Assembly (NCBI GenBank): GCA_902768785.1
Contig: CACXMM010000004.1
Location: forward strand, 1-64,000
Length of the DNA stretch: 64,000 nt
Source of the DNA: an uncultured Prevotellaceae bacterium
GTDB taxonomy: Bacteria > Bacteroidota > Bacteroidia > Bacteroidales > Bacteroidaceae
Direction of reading: 5' to 3'
This document shows, in pieces, positions 9,459-19,200 of this stretch. A program made the translations under genes and the position numbers. Position 1 is the first letter of the stretch, and the number at the start of each line of letters is the position of its first letter. The notes beneath the pieces are model-generated. The model ran no database searches and was not told the origin of the DNA. It worked only from the letters and a program-made list of their open reading frames with translations.

Positions 9459-10706
9459 ATGAATATGAAAAAGAATAATATAATCCTTTTCCTGCTCATG
9501 GCGCTCCCAACGTTGTTGATGACGTCATGTCTGAAAGACCAGGAAGACCTGTTCGATGATTCGGCATCGGCACGCACCACCAAATACTTGGCTAATATCA
9601 AGCAAGTGCTTACCAGTGCTGAGAACGGATGGCTGTTCAATTATTATCCTGACCGTGATCAGAGCTATGGAGGACAGCCGTATGTTGTGAAATTCAAGGA
9701 TGACACTGTGATCGCCTATGCTGACACACAGGACAGAAGCTATAGTGAGGAGTCATACTATACCTTGAAGAATGAGGACGGACCGGTGCTCATGTTCGAC
9801 ACCTACAATTCTCTTCTGCACATGTATTCTACTCCTACCGGCTCTTCCAGTGCCGGTGGTTATGAGGCTTATGATGGTGACTTCATCTTCATCATCATGG
9901 GTGTGAGCGAAGATAAGAATACCATTACCCTGAAGGGTAACCGTACGGGTAATATCATGTATATGTACCGTATGACGGGCTCTGCAGAAGACTACATGAC
10001 AAAGGTTATCGAAGTGGAGGACAACATGCCTACGAACTATTCCTTCGAGGCAGGTGGTGAGACCGTCAAGGTGGCCCTGTCAAGTGGTACCGCTACGTTC
10101 TCTACTGACACGAAGGAAGTGAAACAGGCTTATATCTATACCAATGAGGGTATCGAGTTCTATGAGCCGGTGGAAATCAACGGACAGACGCTGAATGGTA
10201 TCAAGTTTGGCGGTGAGGCTGATGTGACGTCCTCTATTGGCGACAATCCCATCCAGCTTAAAGTGGTGTTCCTGCCTATTAACGAGATCTTCGTGAACAA
10301 CGACTGGTATCTCTCTTATGCAAACCTGAGCGATGGCATGAAGCTTTACTTCGACCAGGCAATTGCCGGCTCAAAGGCAGAGGGAGAGACAATCGGTACC
10401 ATGGCATTCACCATCGTGAACGGCTTCAGTCTCTACTTCACGAGCGGTGGCTATGCAGGTGCTTTGGCCTTCGATGTCGAGTTTATTGGTGAGAATAAGG
10501 TGAAGTTGACTTACAACGAAGCCAATAACTATAGTAACGGTACATGGTATTATAACAATGCCAATTACAACTATGTGACTTACATCCTCTCGACAACGTT
10601 CACATTGACGGCTAATAGTAAGATCAGACCTACAATTATCAGTTTGGTGGATGACAACAATCCTGATAACGTGTTCTATGTTACGGCAGCTGCCGCCGCG
10701 TTCTAA
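9459..10706 (+). CDS. DUF4302-family lipoprotein
   Basis: 415 residues, lipobox LMTSC after a hydrophobic segment. The opening LKDQEDLFDDSASAR region, the following EN-GW-(L/F)-YYP pattern and overall length fit DUF4302, a family of unknown function found next to SusC/SusD pairs and the zinc metallohydrolase lipoproteins. A second ATG at 9465 (MKKNN) is an equally good start; the two differ by two residues. It is probably an outer-membrane surface protein that helps bind or hold the substrate; this is inferred from context only. Confidence 0.78.
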   Translation: MNMKKNNIILFLLMALPTLLMTSCLKDQEDLFDDSASARTTKYLANIKQVLTSAENGWLFNYYPDRDQSYGGQPYVVKFKDDTVIAYADTQDRSYSEESYYTLKNEDGPVLMFDTYNSLLHMYSTPTGSSSAGGYEAYDGDFIFIIMGVSEDKNTITLKGNRTGNIMYMYRMTGSAEDYMTKVIEVEDNMPTNYSFEAGGETVKVALSSGTATFSTDTKEVKQAYIYTNEGIEFYEPVEINGQTLNGIKFGGEADVTSSIGDNPIQLKVVFLPINEIFVNNDWYLSYANLSDGMKLYFDQAIAGSKAEGETIGTMAFTIVNGFSLYFTSGGYAGALAFDVEFIGENKVKLTYNEANNYSNGTWYYNNANYNYVTYILSTTFTLTANSKIRPTIISLVDDNNPDNVFYVTAAAAAF

Positions 10707-10733
10707 TTTCATAATACTTAAAGAATTTTCGAT

Positions 10734-12059
10734 ATGAAAAAGATATTTAGTTTAATCGTTTTGCTGGCAGGCGTGACTGTGTTCACGTCCTGCAGCGATG
10801 ACGATGCCACTTATTCACCGATCAGACCCTTGGAGATCTCTTCATGCGACACTGAGTATGAAGCTACAGGTGGTACGGGAAGCATCGTTGTCAATACCAA
10901 CGAATCGATAACGGCAACATCGGAAGCTGCTTGGGTGACCGTTTCGGCTTCTGGTCGTAATGTCTCCATCAATGTGGCTGCCAATGACAAGCTGACAGGA
11001 CGTAGCAGTAAGATTACGTTGCGCAGTGCCAGCGGACTGACGGCTGATGTCACTGTTACTCAGAAAGGACATGTCTTTGGCTTAGGCGAAACCGACCTGT
11101 CGTTCCGTGATGTTGCTTCCACCACTTATGTGGATGTGGAACACTCACAGAATGTGACGGTGAAGAGCAATGCCGACTGGATCAATGCAGAACTGGTGAA
11201 CAACGGACAGCAGCTGATGGTATCCGTGCTGGACAACGAGGGTGAGGATCCTCGTGAGGGAACAATCACGATCACCGTGGGTGATGTCTCTGACGAGATT
11301 ACCGTAACGCAAGCGGGATTGTTGCTGACACCTGCTGTCACTTTCTTGTCTAAAGATGCCAAGGCTGGCTTCACTGAGAAGGTGAGTGTGGATCATTCAC
11401 GTGCCGTGACCGTTGAGACTTCTGATGAGTGGCTCACCGCCGCCTTCGATCCTGCGGACGATGCCTCCTTAGTGATCACTGCGGCACCTAATGATGGTGA
11501 GCGTCGTGTGGGTGAGATTGTTCTGACATCCGGATCTAAGCAGGAGGTGATCACCGTTGTCCAGTATGACTATGAGACCGATGTGCTGGGTGTTTATTAC
11601 TTTGTATATCAGGCAAGTGGTCAGTGGACCTACACACCAGTTTATCTGAGTGATAACGGTGATGGTACTGGCTCTCTGAGCTTTATCGGCTCACCGTTTG
11701 ACACCTTCGGCATCACTATTCCTCTGGAACTGGATAGGGCGAATATGACATTCAGCATCTATAACCTCACAGAGCTGACCGCTACCTATTCTACAGGTGA
11801 TGCTACGTATAACATGATGGCCATGGTGATGGGTACCAACGGTTCTTCTGTCTATCGTTATAACAATAGCAAACTGGCCATGGTGGGTGAGTTCAGTGTA
11901 GATACTGACGGTACCTTCTATTGGGATACAGATGCCAACGACCAGCTTGACAGGGAGAAGTATGAGTTCTATGCCTTCCGCCTGGGTCTGACCTCTGGAG
12001 GCTATGAGGGCTATGCAGGTGTCTTGACTTCCTTCATAAAGCCCTACCTGATGAAGTAA
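10734..12059 (+). CDS. BACON-domain lipoprotein, last gene of the SusC operon
   Basis: 441 residues with a lipobox (VFTSC, residues 16-20). Three consecutive beta-sandwich repeats of BACON type cover about residues 30-285: each has an AxWxxV- or DWxxA-like strand and ends in a V-T-V-x-Q segment (VTVTQKG, ITVTQAG, ITVVQYD). The C-terminal 150 residues form a separate domain I cannot assign. BACON domains are carbohydrate- or mucin-binding or simply spacing modules in Bacteroidota surface proteins. As the last gene of the operon it is likely a surface accessory protein that positions the substrate. Confidence 0.8.
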   Translation: MKKIFSLIVLLAGVTVFTSCSDDDATYSPIRPLEISSCDTEYEATGGTGSIVVNTNESITATSEAAWVTVSASGRNVSINVAANDKLTGRSSKITLRSASGLTADVTVTQKGHVFGLGETDLSFRDVASTTYVDVEHSQNVTVKSNADWINAELVNNGQQLMVSVLDNEGEDPREGTITITVGDVSDEITVTQAGLLLTPAVTFLSKDAKAGFTEKVSVDHSRAVTVETSDEWLTAAFDPADDASLVITAAPNDGERRVGEIVLTSGSKQEVITVVQYDYETDVLGVYYFVYQASGQWTYTPVYLSDNGDGTGSLSFIGSPFDTFGITIPLELDRANMTFSIYNLTELTATYSTGDATYNMMAMVMGTNGSSVYRYNNSKLAMVGEFSVDTDGTFYWDTDANDQLDREKYEFYAFRLGLTSGGYEGYAGVLTSFIKPYLMK

Positions 12060-12080
12060 TCGCGTTATTGCTATAGAATC

Positions 12081-12155
12081 CAAGGCGCGGATTTCACGGA
12101 TTACACAGATTTCTTGGTTTCGAAATCTGATCCGTGTCATCCGCGCCTTGTTTTG
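12081..12155. terminator. Long imperfect hairpin between convergent genes
   Basis: CAAGGCGCGGAT at 12081 is matched by ATCCGCGCCTTG ending at 12150, and the inner arms (GGATTACACAGATTTC against GAAATCTGATCC) also pair, giving a stem near 30 bp with small bulges. TTTTGTCCTT follows on the plus strand. It sits between the BACON gene and the oppositely oriented M6 protease, so it can terminate the operon and perhaps both genes. Its inner words resemble an intergenic hairpin I recall from other bacteria, see findings. Confidence 0.65.
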
Positions 12156-12202
12156 TCCTTATGAAAAGCACGTAGGTTCTCGCTCCCCTGTGCCCTCAAA
12201 AA

Positions 12203-13909
12203 TTATCGAATCACGAACTTTCGTCCCTTTCTCACATAAAGGCCCTTGGGAAGACGATCCTGACTGGTGCCAAGGTTTATGCCTTGGAGGGAGTAGATGG
12301 TCTCTTCCTGGGGCTGTGAAAAGGTTCTGATCTTGCGAATACCGGATGCTGCACCCCTTCTGTCTTCGAATTGGAATGAAATGGTTCCATCATCATGGGC
12401 CTTGATCTTTTGGATAGCTCCTAGTAACCAGAAGTTTTTCTGACTGTTCAGGTGGAAAAAGGTGGCAGCGGGAGTGGAATTGATGGTCAGACTGTCTTTG
12501 AACAGATAAGGGTAGGTGTCACCGACAATGCTGGCATCAGTGAAACCTGCGGAGTTATCTGCATGTACTACCGTGCACCGTTGGTGATTGTTGGTGTATT
12601 CACGGTACATGTTATCATAATAGGTGGCGTTAGTGTTCACGGTGTTCCATTCCCACACGTTCTTATCGTAGTCGATATGGGTGATCAGTAATCCCTTGCC
12701 AATAAGACTGCTGTCCCAGTGGGTCTTCTGTCTGTTCTCCAACAGATAGTATTCGTCGGGGTGAGCGTCATTGTAAATGATGTAGGTGTCACCACCCTCG
12801 CTAATGGCTTTCATCTCACTTACCACCGTGTCATTGCTCAGAATAATGGGCTGTTGCCATCCGCAGAACATCTTCTCATAGGCAGTGAAGCCAGCTGGAC
12901 GGAAGCCGTTGCCGTTGTATGCCCCGTTGTCCATGATATCCCAAGACCCCATGCCGTAGTTCTTGTAGTCCATGTCGTACATATCGGGGAGTCCTAAGCA
13001 GTGGGAGAATTCATGACAGATGGTGCCGATACCGTCGATGCTGTTGCCGTCCATCTCGGAGGAACAGGCGTAGGTGTCGATCCATACGCCATCAAGAAAC
13101 AGGGGCTTGCCGTAATCGGAATACGATAGGTCCCACTCATGGGGCCAAATGGTGTCGGTGCCACCACCGGCTGCTTCCCCTTCTCCTGCATAGATCACCA
13201 CAACCTGTTCAACATAGCCGTCACCATTCCAGTCGTAGTCGGCGAAGTTCACTTTGCTATTGGCAGTTTTGCATGCCTCGGCAATCATCTCACCGACATA
13301 CATATCATTGCCATTGTCTTCGTTCTGACCATAATATTGGTAAGTGTTCTTCAGTTTGATAGGGCCGACGATATCAAATGACAGTTCAAACTGTCCTCCA
13401 CTCTGATCACGGAAATAGTCGCTCACACTACCCTTGAAATTGTTTTCGTGGTAGTTGGGCGTGTTAGCGATATGATGGTAGAGTTCCTTGTTGTGCCCGC
13501 TTCTAAACGATTTGTCTGAGAACTCCACCAAGATAATGATGCCGTGATGTTTCCCTTTCAGAGGGGTCTTCTCTACCTTGTTATCGGATGACAGGGCAGA
13601 ATGGAAACGGCTTCTTCTCATGCGGTTCTTGGCATGGGAAGTCAAACTGCCACCACGCGTTTCTTGCCAATCGCTGTCTGTGACCCGATACCATTCTTCT
13701 GTGCCATTGTTCCTGTTCATGGAATAACGTTGTCCGAGGGAGTCCTGCCACCAGTGTATCTGCTCATCACCACGCAGTTCCACCTTCACTTGTTGACCAT
13801 CGGCAAGGGTTATCGTCTTCCATAATCCACGTTTCGCGGGGATGGCCCATGACGCCAAAGTGAAGGTGAATGTGAAAAGGATCAGCAGTAGTATCTTGTT
13901 ATTTCGCAT
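12203..13909 (-). CDS. Secreted M6-family metalloprotease
   Basis: 568 residues. Signal peptide MRNNKILLLILFTFTFTLASWA, an N-terminal propeptide-like region (about 25-110), then the catalytic domain with the M6 signature CHEFSHCLGLPDMYD near residues 298-312 (HExxHxxGxxD zinc site) preceded by the YDWNGDGYVEQVVVIYAG segment typical of immune-inhibitor-A-like enzymes. The C-terminus ends in a short module (YSLQGINLG... GLYVRKGRKFVIR) of a kind common on secreted Prevotella proteins and possibly a sorting tail. It would release peptides outside the cell. It lies convergent to the SusC/SusD operon at 3463-12059, which carries another metallohydrolase; a shared role in protein use is plausible but not proven. 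Confidence 0.88.
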   Translation of the reverse strand: MRNNKILLLILFTFTFTLASWAIPAKRGLWKTITLADGQQVKVELRGDEQIHWWQDSLGQRYSMNRNNGTEEWYRVTDSDWQETRGGSLTSHAKNRMRRSRFHSALSSDNKVEKTPLKGKHHGIIILVEFSDKSFRSGHNKELYHHIANTPNYHENNFKGSVSDYFRDQSGGQFELSFDIVGPIKLKNTYQYYGQNEDNGNDMYVGEMIAEACKTANSKVNFADYDWNGDGYVEQVVVIYAGEGEAAGGGTDTIWPHEWDLSYSDYGKPLFLDGVWIDTYACSSEMDGNSIDGIGTICHEFSHCLGLPDMYDMDYKNYGMGSWDIMDNGAYNGNGFRPAGFTAYEKMFCGWQQPIILSNDTVVSEMKAISEGGDTYIIYNDAHPDEYYLLENRQKTHWDSSLIGKGLLITHIDYDKNVWEWNTVNTNATYYDNMYREYTNNHQRCTVVHADNSAGFTDASIVGDTYPYLFKDSLTINSTPAATFFHLNSQKNFWLLGAIQKIKAHDDGTISFQFEDRRGAASGIRKIRTFSQPQEETIYSLQGINLGTSQDRLPKGLYVRKGRKFVIR

Positions 13910-13928
13910 CGTTTTCTTTTTTTGACTG

Positions 13929-13959
13929 CAAAAATAAGAAAAAGGAGTGACACTGCCAA
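13929..13959 (-). promoter_or_regulatory. Likely promoter of the M6 protease gene
   Basis: On the minus strand TATTTTTG (13936-13929) matches TAnnTTTG and lies 20 bp from a TTG (13959-13957). Only about 13 nt would separate the transcription start from the ATG. Confidence 0.5.
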
Positions 13960-14030
13960 CAGAAGGTAGAAAAAAGAGCTGTTTCGGATACCGAATAGGC
14001 CGTTTAGGTGATGTGATATCACCCTAAGTT

Positions 14031-14163
14031 GTTCGTGACGTTGCTAACACTCGTTCCGCCGTCATCTATAGGGGGTAAAGTGACGGCGGAATGACTCGTA
14101 GGTGACGGTGGAATGAGTCGTAGATGACGGTGGAATGACTCGTAGATGACGGCGGAACAAGTC
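14031..14163. repeat. Array A: six tandem units of about 22 bp
   Basis: Units start at 14031, 14053, 14075, 14098, 14120 and 14142; five are 22 bp and one is 23 bp. The last four share a core TGACGGYGGAAYRAGTC-like sequence followed by GTAG. The second and third units are inverted relative to each other, so TTCCGCCGTCA (14054-14064) and TGACGGCGGAA (14081-14091) form a perfect 11-bp stem. A closely related copy occurs at 54895-54938. No coding potential; the 358-bp gap between the M6 and SusD genes otherwise holds only a promoter and a terminator. Confidence 0.8.
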
Positions 14164-14206
14164 GTAGTTGACTTTGCTCCTATTTTCTCCCTCGAAAGCA
14201 GAGATT

Positions 14207-14236
14207 AAAAAGGGCAGAACCTCTTGGCTCTGCCCC
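14207..14236 (-). terminator. Intrinsic terminator of the SusC/SusD genes
   Basis: On the minus strand GGGCAGAGCC and GGTTCTGCCC pair (one G-U) around a 4-nt loop and are followed directly by a run of five T residues. It lies about 30 bp past the SusD stop codon. Confidence 0.85.
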
Positions 14237-14267
14237 TCAAAAAGCATGATATAGTTGATGTTGAACG

Positions 14268-16217
14268 TTAGTTCACATAAGCAGGATTCTGGTAAAGCTT
14301 CTTCTCTGCCGGATCCATTTGCATACCGTCGAGCTGTCCCTGAGGAATCGGACGGAGATAGTAGCCAGCAGGAATGTCACGCTTGAACTCCTTCAGATCC
14401 TTGTCGGTATAGCCGTCACCGGCAATACGATAGGTGCTTGCACGCTCAGCCCACTTCTGGGTGCGAACAAGGTCATACCAGCGGTAACCCTCACCCCAGA
14501 ACTCACGCGAACGCTCGTCGAGGATGTAGTCGATGGTGATGGTGGCAGGGGTAGCGGCAAGCATCTCAGCACTGTGGTCAACAGAAACGGCCACATTGTC
14601 ATTCTGACTGAAGGTCTGCTTACCAGCACGGGCACGGAGTACGTTGACCAAAGTCTTTGCCTCAGCCTGCTTGTTCAATTTCACAGCAGCCTCAGCACCG
14701 ATGAGATAGAACTCAGAGAACTTGGCAATGTTCCAAGGACGGGGGCTACCACCGTTCACCTTAGAGCCCAGGCCACCTGCGTTGTCAGTACGATAGATAC
14801 CAAGTTTCCAGTTGATAGGATACTTCTTGCGGCTGATATGGTTCACGGCCACTACGAAGTCAGCACGTCCTGGCATCTCACCGAAACCAAGCTTACCGTC
14901 GGCACCGGTGTAATTGATCTTGCTGTCCTCGCTCTCGGGAACCCAGCTGAAGTAAACCTCGTTAGGACCTACCTGCATACCGTTGGCACCAAACACGTAA
15001 GGCTCTGTGCCACCTGACTTCTGCCAGTTGGTGTGATAACGTAGGGTGAAGGTTGCATCGTAACGAGAGTCGATAGCCTTCACAGCATCTTCCCAAACAC
15101 CACCTTCCATGAAGTTGTCGGCAATCGGAGCCATACGGGTCCAAGGACGACCAAGAGCCTGTACTGCCTCACGCTGGATCGGGTTGATTACAGCACCGGA
15201 AGCAGCCTTGGCTATCATCTCAGTGTAGTTCCAGGTCTCCATCCAGTAAGCAAAGTTCTCAGGCGAGCCACCGCCACCCCAGCCATAACCGTTTCCGCCG
15301 TTACCGAATTTCTCGTCCTCATCGTGGTCAGCATAAAGCATAATCTCTGAGTTACGATCGTTGGTAGCTACGTTCACGTCATAGAATGTGGGCTGCAGAG
15401 CATACGGACCAGGATTGTTGATGGCCTGCATAGCCGTATCGTATGCCTTCTGGAAATAGCTGTTAGCTTCACCGCTGTTACGGCTGCACTCAGGATAGGT
15501 GGGGATATTGTTCGGATTCTCCAACCACCATGCGTAGGTCAGGTAAGCCTTGGAGAGATACAGACGGGCTACGTTCTTGGTAACCGTACCGGTGAGACGC
15601 GGATTCTCGGGCAGATCGGCAACAGCCTTCTCCAGGTCTTTGAAGATAGCAGCATAGACCTCAGGAACCGTGTTACGTACGGATGTGCGAACAGTAGAAG
15701 TATTGAACTTGAGTTCACCAGCACCCAGATCGAGGGGCACACCACCATAGGTCTGCACCAGCAGGAAATAGTCGAAGCCGCGGAAGAAGTAGGCCTCGGC
15801 CAGCAGGGAAGCATCGATACCAGCTGCATCACCGTTCTCGATAATACCGCTGGCTGTGTTGATATTGGGGAACAATGTGCCCCAGATAGAACCTGCGATA
15901 GAGTTGGTTGCCACCATCTGACCTACACCCGAGAGGTCGGCATCCTTGAAGTTGCCGTCGGCCGACTGGGCATATGTATATTCATCGGTACCAGTCTCTA
16001 CACTGTTCAGGAAGTAACCATTACCATAGAAATAGCGCAGGTGAGCATAGAGCGATGTCAGACCGCCTTCAATACCAGCCTTTGTATTGAAGAATGTCGG
16101 GTCGAACTGACTGCGAGGCTGCTCGTCGAGCACGTCAGAGCAGGAGGTCATGGTTGAAGTGAGACCACAGCACAACAAACCCGCAGCAAGGATGTATTTG
16201 ATACTTTTCGTTTTCAT
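14268..16217 (-). CDS. SusD/RagB-family glycan-binding lipoprotein
   Basis: 649 residues. Signal peptide with lipobox (TMTSC near residue 26), N-terminal SDVLDEQPRSQFDPTFF, helical TPR-like region with AEAYFFRGFDYFLLVQTYGGVPL, and a C-terminal ILDERSREFWGEGYRWYDLVRT segment that is diagnostic for SusD proteins. It partners with the SusC encoded 31 bp upstream on the same strand. The neighbouring hybrid sensor, esterase and GH43 point to acetylated xylan or arabinoxylan fragments as ligand; this is inferred from context. Confidence 0.94.
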   Translation of the reverse strand: MKTKSIKYILAAGLLCCGLTSTMTSCSDVLDEQPRSQFDPTFFNTKAGIEGGLTSLYAHLRYFYGNGYFLNSVETGTDEYTYAQSADGNFKDADLSGVGQMVATNSIAGSIWGTLFPNINTASGIIENGDAAGIDASLLAEAYFFRGFDYFLLVQTYGGVPLDLGAGELKFNTSTVRTSVRNTVPEVYAAIFKDLEKAVADLPENPRLTGTVTKNVARLYLSKAYLTYAWWLENPNNIPTYPECSRNSGEANSYFQKAYDTAMQAINNPGPYALQPTFYDVNVATNDRNSEIMLYADHDEDEKFGNGGNGYGWGGGGSPENFAYWMETWNYTEMIAKAASGAVINPIQREAVQALGRPWTRMAPIADNFMEGGVWEDAVKAIDSRYDATFTLRYHTNWQKSGGTEPYVFGANGMQVGPNEVYFSWVPESEDSKINYTGADGKLGFGEMPGRADFVVAVNHISRKKYPINWKLGIYRTDNAGGLGSKVNGGSPRPWNIAKFSEFYLIGAEAAVKLNKQAEAKTLVNVLRARAGKQTFSQNDNVAVSVDHSAEMLAATPATITIDYILDERSREFWGEGYRWYDLVRTQKWAERASTYRIAGDGYTDKDLKEFKRDIPAGYYLRPIPQGQLDGMQMDPAEKKLYQNPAYVN

Positions 16218-16248
16218 ATTCTTATTTTTATTATAAGTCGTTTATCAA

Positions 16249-19200
16249 TTAGAACGTGACATTAATACCGAACAGGAAGTTGCGTGTGGCAGGTGTGTTG
16301 TAACCTACAATAGGCATTCTATGCTTGCCAGAGTATTCACCATAGGCCACTGCAGTGTTCTCGTTTGCCCAAGAGTTTGTCTCAGGATCAAGTCCGCTCT
16401 CGTTGTTGAACGGCGAGAAGAGCACGAACGGATTCTGAACTGTTGCATAGAGGCGCAGACGACTGATACCGAGATCCTTGATGGCTTTCAGGTTGGTGAA
16501 GTTGTAACCGAGGGTGATGGCACGTACCTTCAGATAGCCTGCATTGAAGTAACCGAGGGTAGAACCGTACTTGGGGTTGTCACTGCTCATGATACCACCT
16601 GGTTTCGGATACTTGGCACCGGTATTCTCTTCTGTCCAGTAGTCAACGTCGAGCTGTCCACGACGACCTGACAACATATTCAGATAACCATTTGAAGAGT
16701 GGATGGCGCTGATGAGCTTACCGCCAATCTGGAAGGCACCGATAACGGTCAAGTCGAATCCCTTATAGCCGACGGTAGTATTGAAACCACCAATCAGGTC
16801 GGGCTCCATGCTCTGGATACGACGGTCATCAGCACCAATGGCACGTGTAGGCTTGCCGTTGGCATCGAGAATATCATCATTATACTTCACCTTAATCATA
16901 CCGAGATTGCCACCGGGCTCCAGAATATCGAGGTTAGTAATGGGCTTACCATCAGCAGTGGTTCCTACCTGATAAACATCTTCAGCATTCCACAATCCGT
17001 CGTACTCATAGTCGTAGATAACATCTATAGGATGACCAACGAACCAGCGGTTGGCTTCGTCTCTTTCAGGCTTGCCGTCTTCCGTGATGGCACCTGTCAG
17101 CTTAGTCAGCTTGTTGCGGTTAGCATAGAGGTTGATTCCTGCTTCCCAGTTCCAGCCGTTCTTGTTGTCGATAATGATACCGTTGAGGGTGAACTCCCAT
17201 CCTTTGTTCTCAGTATTACCGATGTTACCTGTAAAGCTGCTTACACCAGAGGTAGAAGGCAGACTGACATCGAGCAGAATGTCATTGGTTTTCTGGATGT
17301 AGTATTCGAACGATCCAGACAGGCGACCTTTGAACAGTGAGAAGTCGAGACCGAAGTTCCATGTCTTGGAGTACTCCCATCCGAGTTCAGGATTGGGCAG
17401 TGCGTTCACATAGTAACCGGCATTGTAGTTGGTGCCATTACCGAAGTTGTAGTTACGGATAGCAAGACCACCGAGGGTAGAATACGGGTTGATACTCTGG
17501 TTAGAGGTTTCACCGTAACCGATGCGTAACTTCAGGTTGTCAAGCCACGACTTGGTGCTCTCCATGAATTCCTCACGGGCAATGTTCCAACCGGCACTGA
17601 CAGCAGGATAGGTATGCCACTGATGACCTTTAGCCAGACGTGATGAAGCATCCGAACGAATGGCAGCAGAGAGCATGTACTTGTTATCGTATGAGTACAT
17701 CACACGGCCCATCCATGACATCAGACCACTCTGCCAGTAGTTGTAGTTGTTGAGGTTTGCCTGACCGGTAGCCTTGTCGAGTGCATAGTACTGGAAGTAA
17801 TCGGCAGGAATACCCTGTGCAGAACCGCCAGTAGACTCGTAGGTGGTCTCCTCGGCAGAATACATGCCCACCACATTGACATTGTGCTTCTCTGCGAAGG
17901 TGTGATCATAAGTGATCAGGTTCTCAACAGCCCAGTTGCGAGTCTGGTTCTCAGAAACAGAACCGCCATTGATAGCATTGGCATCCTTGTTGTTGATACC
18001 CGTACCAGTGAAACTGCCACCCTTTGAACTACGGAAGTTCAAACCGATGTTGATACGATAGCTCAGTCCTTCAATCCAAGGGCACTTCACCTCTCCGAAA
18101 AGGGTGTTGTATGATCCAATACCCTTGTTCTCGCTGAGCCAAACATCTTTGTCGCGCTCAACGGTCTTCTTGGTAATCACAGCTTGGTCATCGGCAGGTA
18201 GGGATACATAGCGTTTGAGATTACCATCGGCGTCATAGGGACTGGCCAACGGACTCATGCTCAGCACGCCATACATGCTGTTGACACCCTGTGTCTTGCG
18301 ATAACTGTTGTTGGTGCTCAGACCGAAGCGGAACCACTTGCCTACCATCTGGTCGAAATTACCGCGAACAGAGATACGGTCGTAACCCTCAGTGGGAACG
18401 ACAGCCTCGTCGTGATAGTAACCGGCACCGAAGCTGTAGCTGCCGCCATTGGTACCACCAGCCACGCTGACGTCGTGGTTGTGGCTTACACCTGTCTGAT
18501 AGTACAGATCCTGCCAGTCGGTGTTGGTGTCATCGCTCTCATCCAGAGAGTTCTGATACTTACCGGCATACTTGCGGAACTTGCTGTACGTAGGTCCGTC
18601 CATCATCGGGTATTTGTGGAATACCTTCTTGAAACTTACATAGCCATTATAGGAAACCTTGGCGGGGGCACCCTGATAGCCTTTCGTGGTGGTGATAATG
18701 ATCACACCGTTGGCACCACGGGAACCGTAGATAGCTGTAGCGGAAGCATCCTTCAAAATGTCCATGGACTTGATATCTGCGGGGTTGATATCAGAGAGCT
18801 GACCCATGAAGGGGATACCGTCGAGCACGATCAGCGGGTCGTTGCTCGCACTCAGAGAACGCTGACCACGGATACGGATCTGCATCTCTGCACCTGGCTT
18901 TGAAGAGGTCTGTGTCATCAGCACACCTGCTACACGGCCTTGCAGAGCCTGAGCAGCGTTGGTGGCTGCGATCTGGTTCAGTTTTTCACCGCCTACGTTA
19001 GCCACAGAACCTGTTACGGCCTCACGGCGCTGTGTGCCATAACCGATGACCACCACTTCGTTCAGGCTGTGCCCTTCTTCTTTCAGAGTTACATTGATGT
19101 TCGCATTGTTCCCCACTTTGATTTCCTGCGAAACATATCCCACGTAAGAGACAACCAGCGTTGCACCTGGTTGTACATTGATGTCAAAATTGCCATCAAA

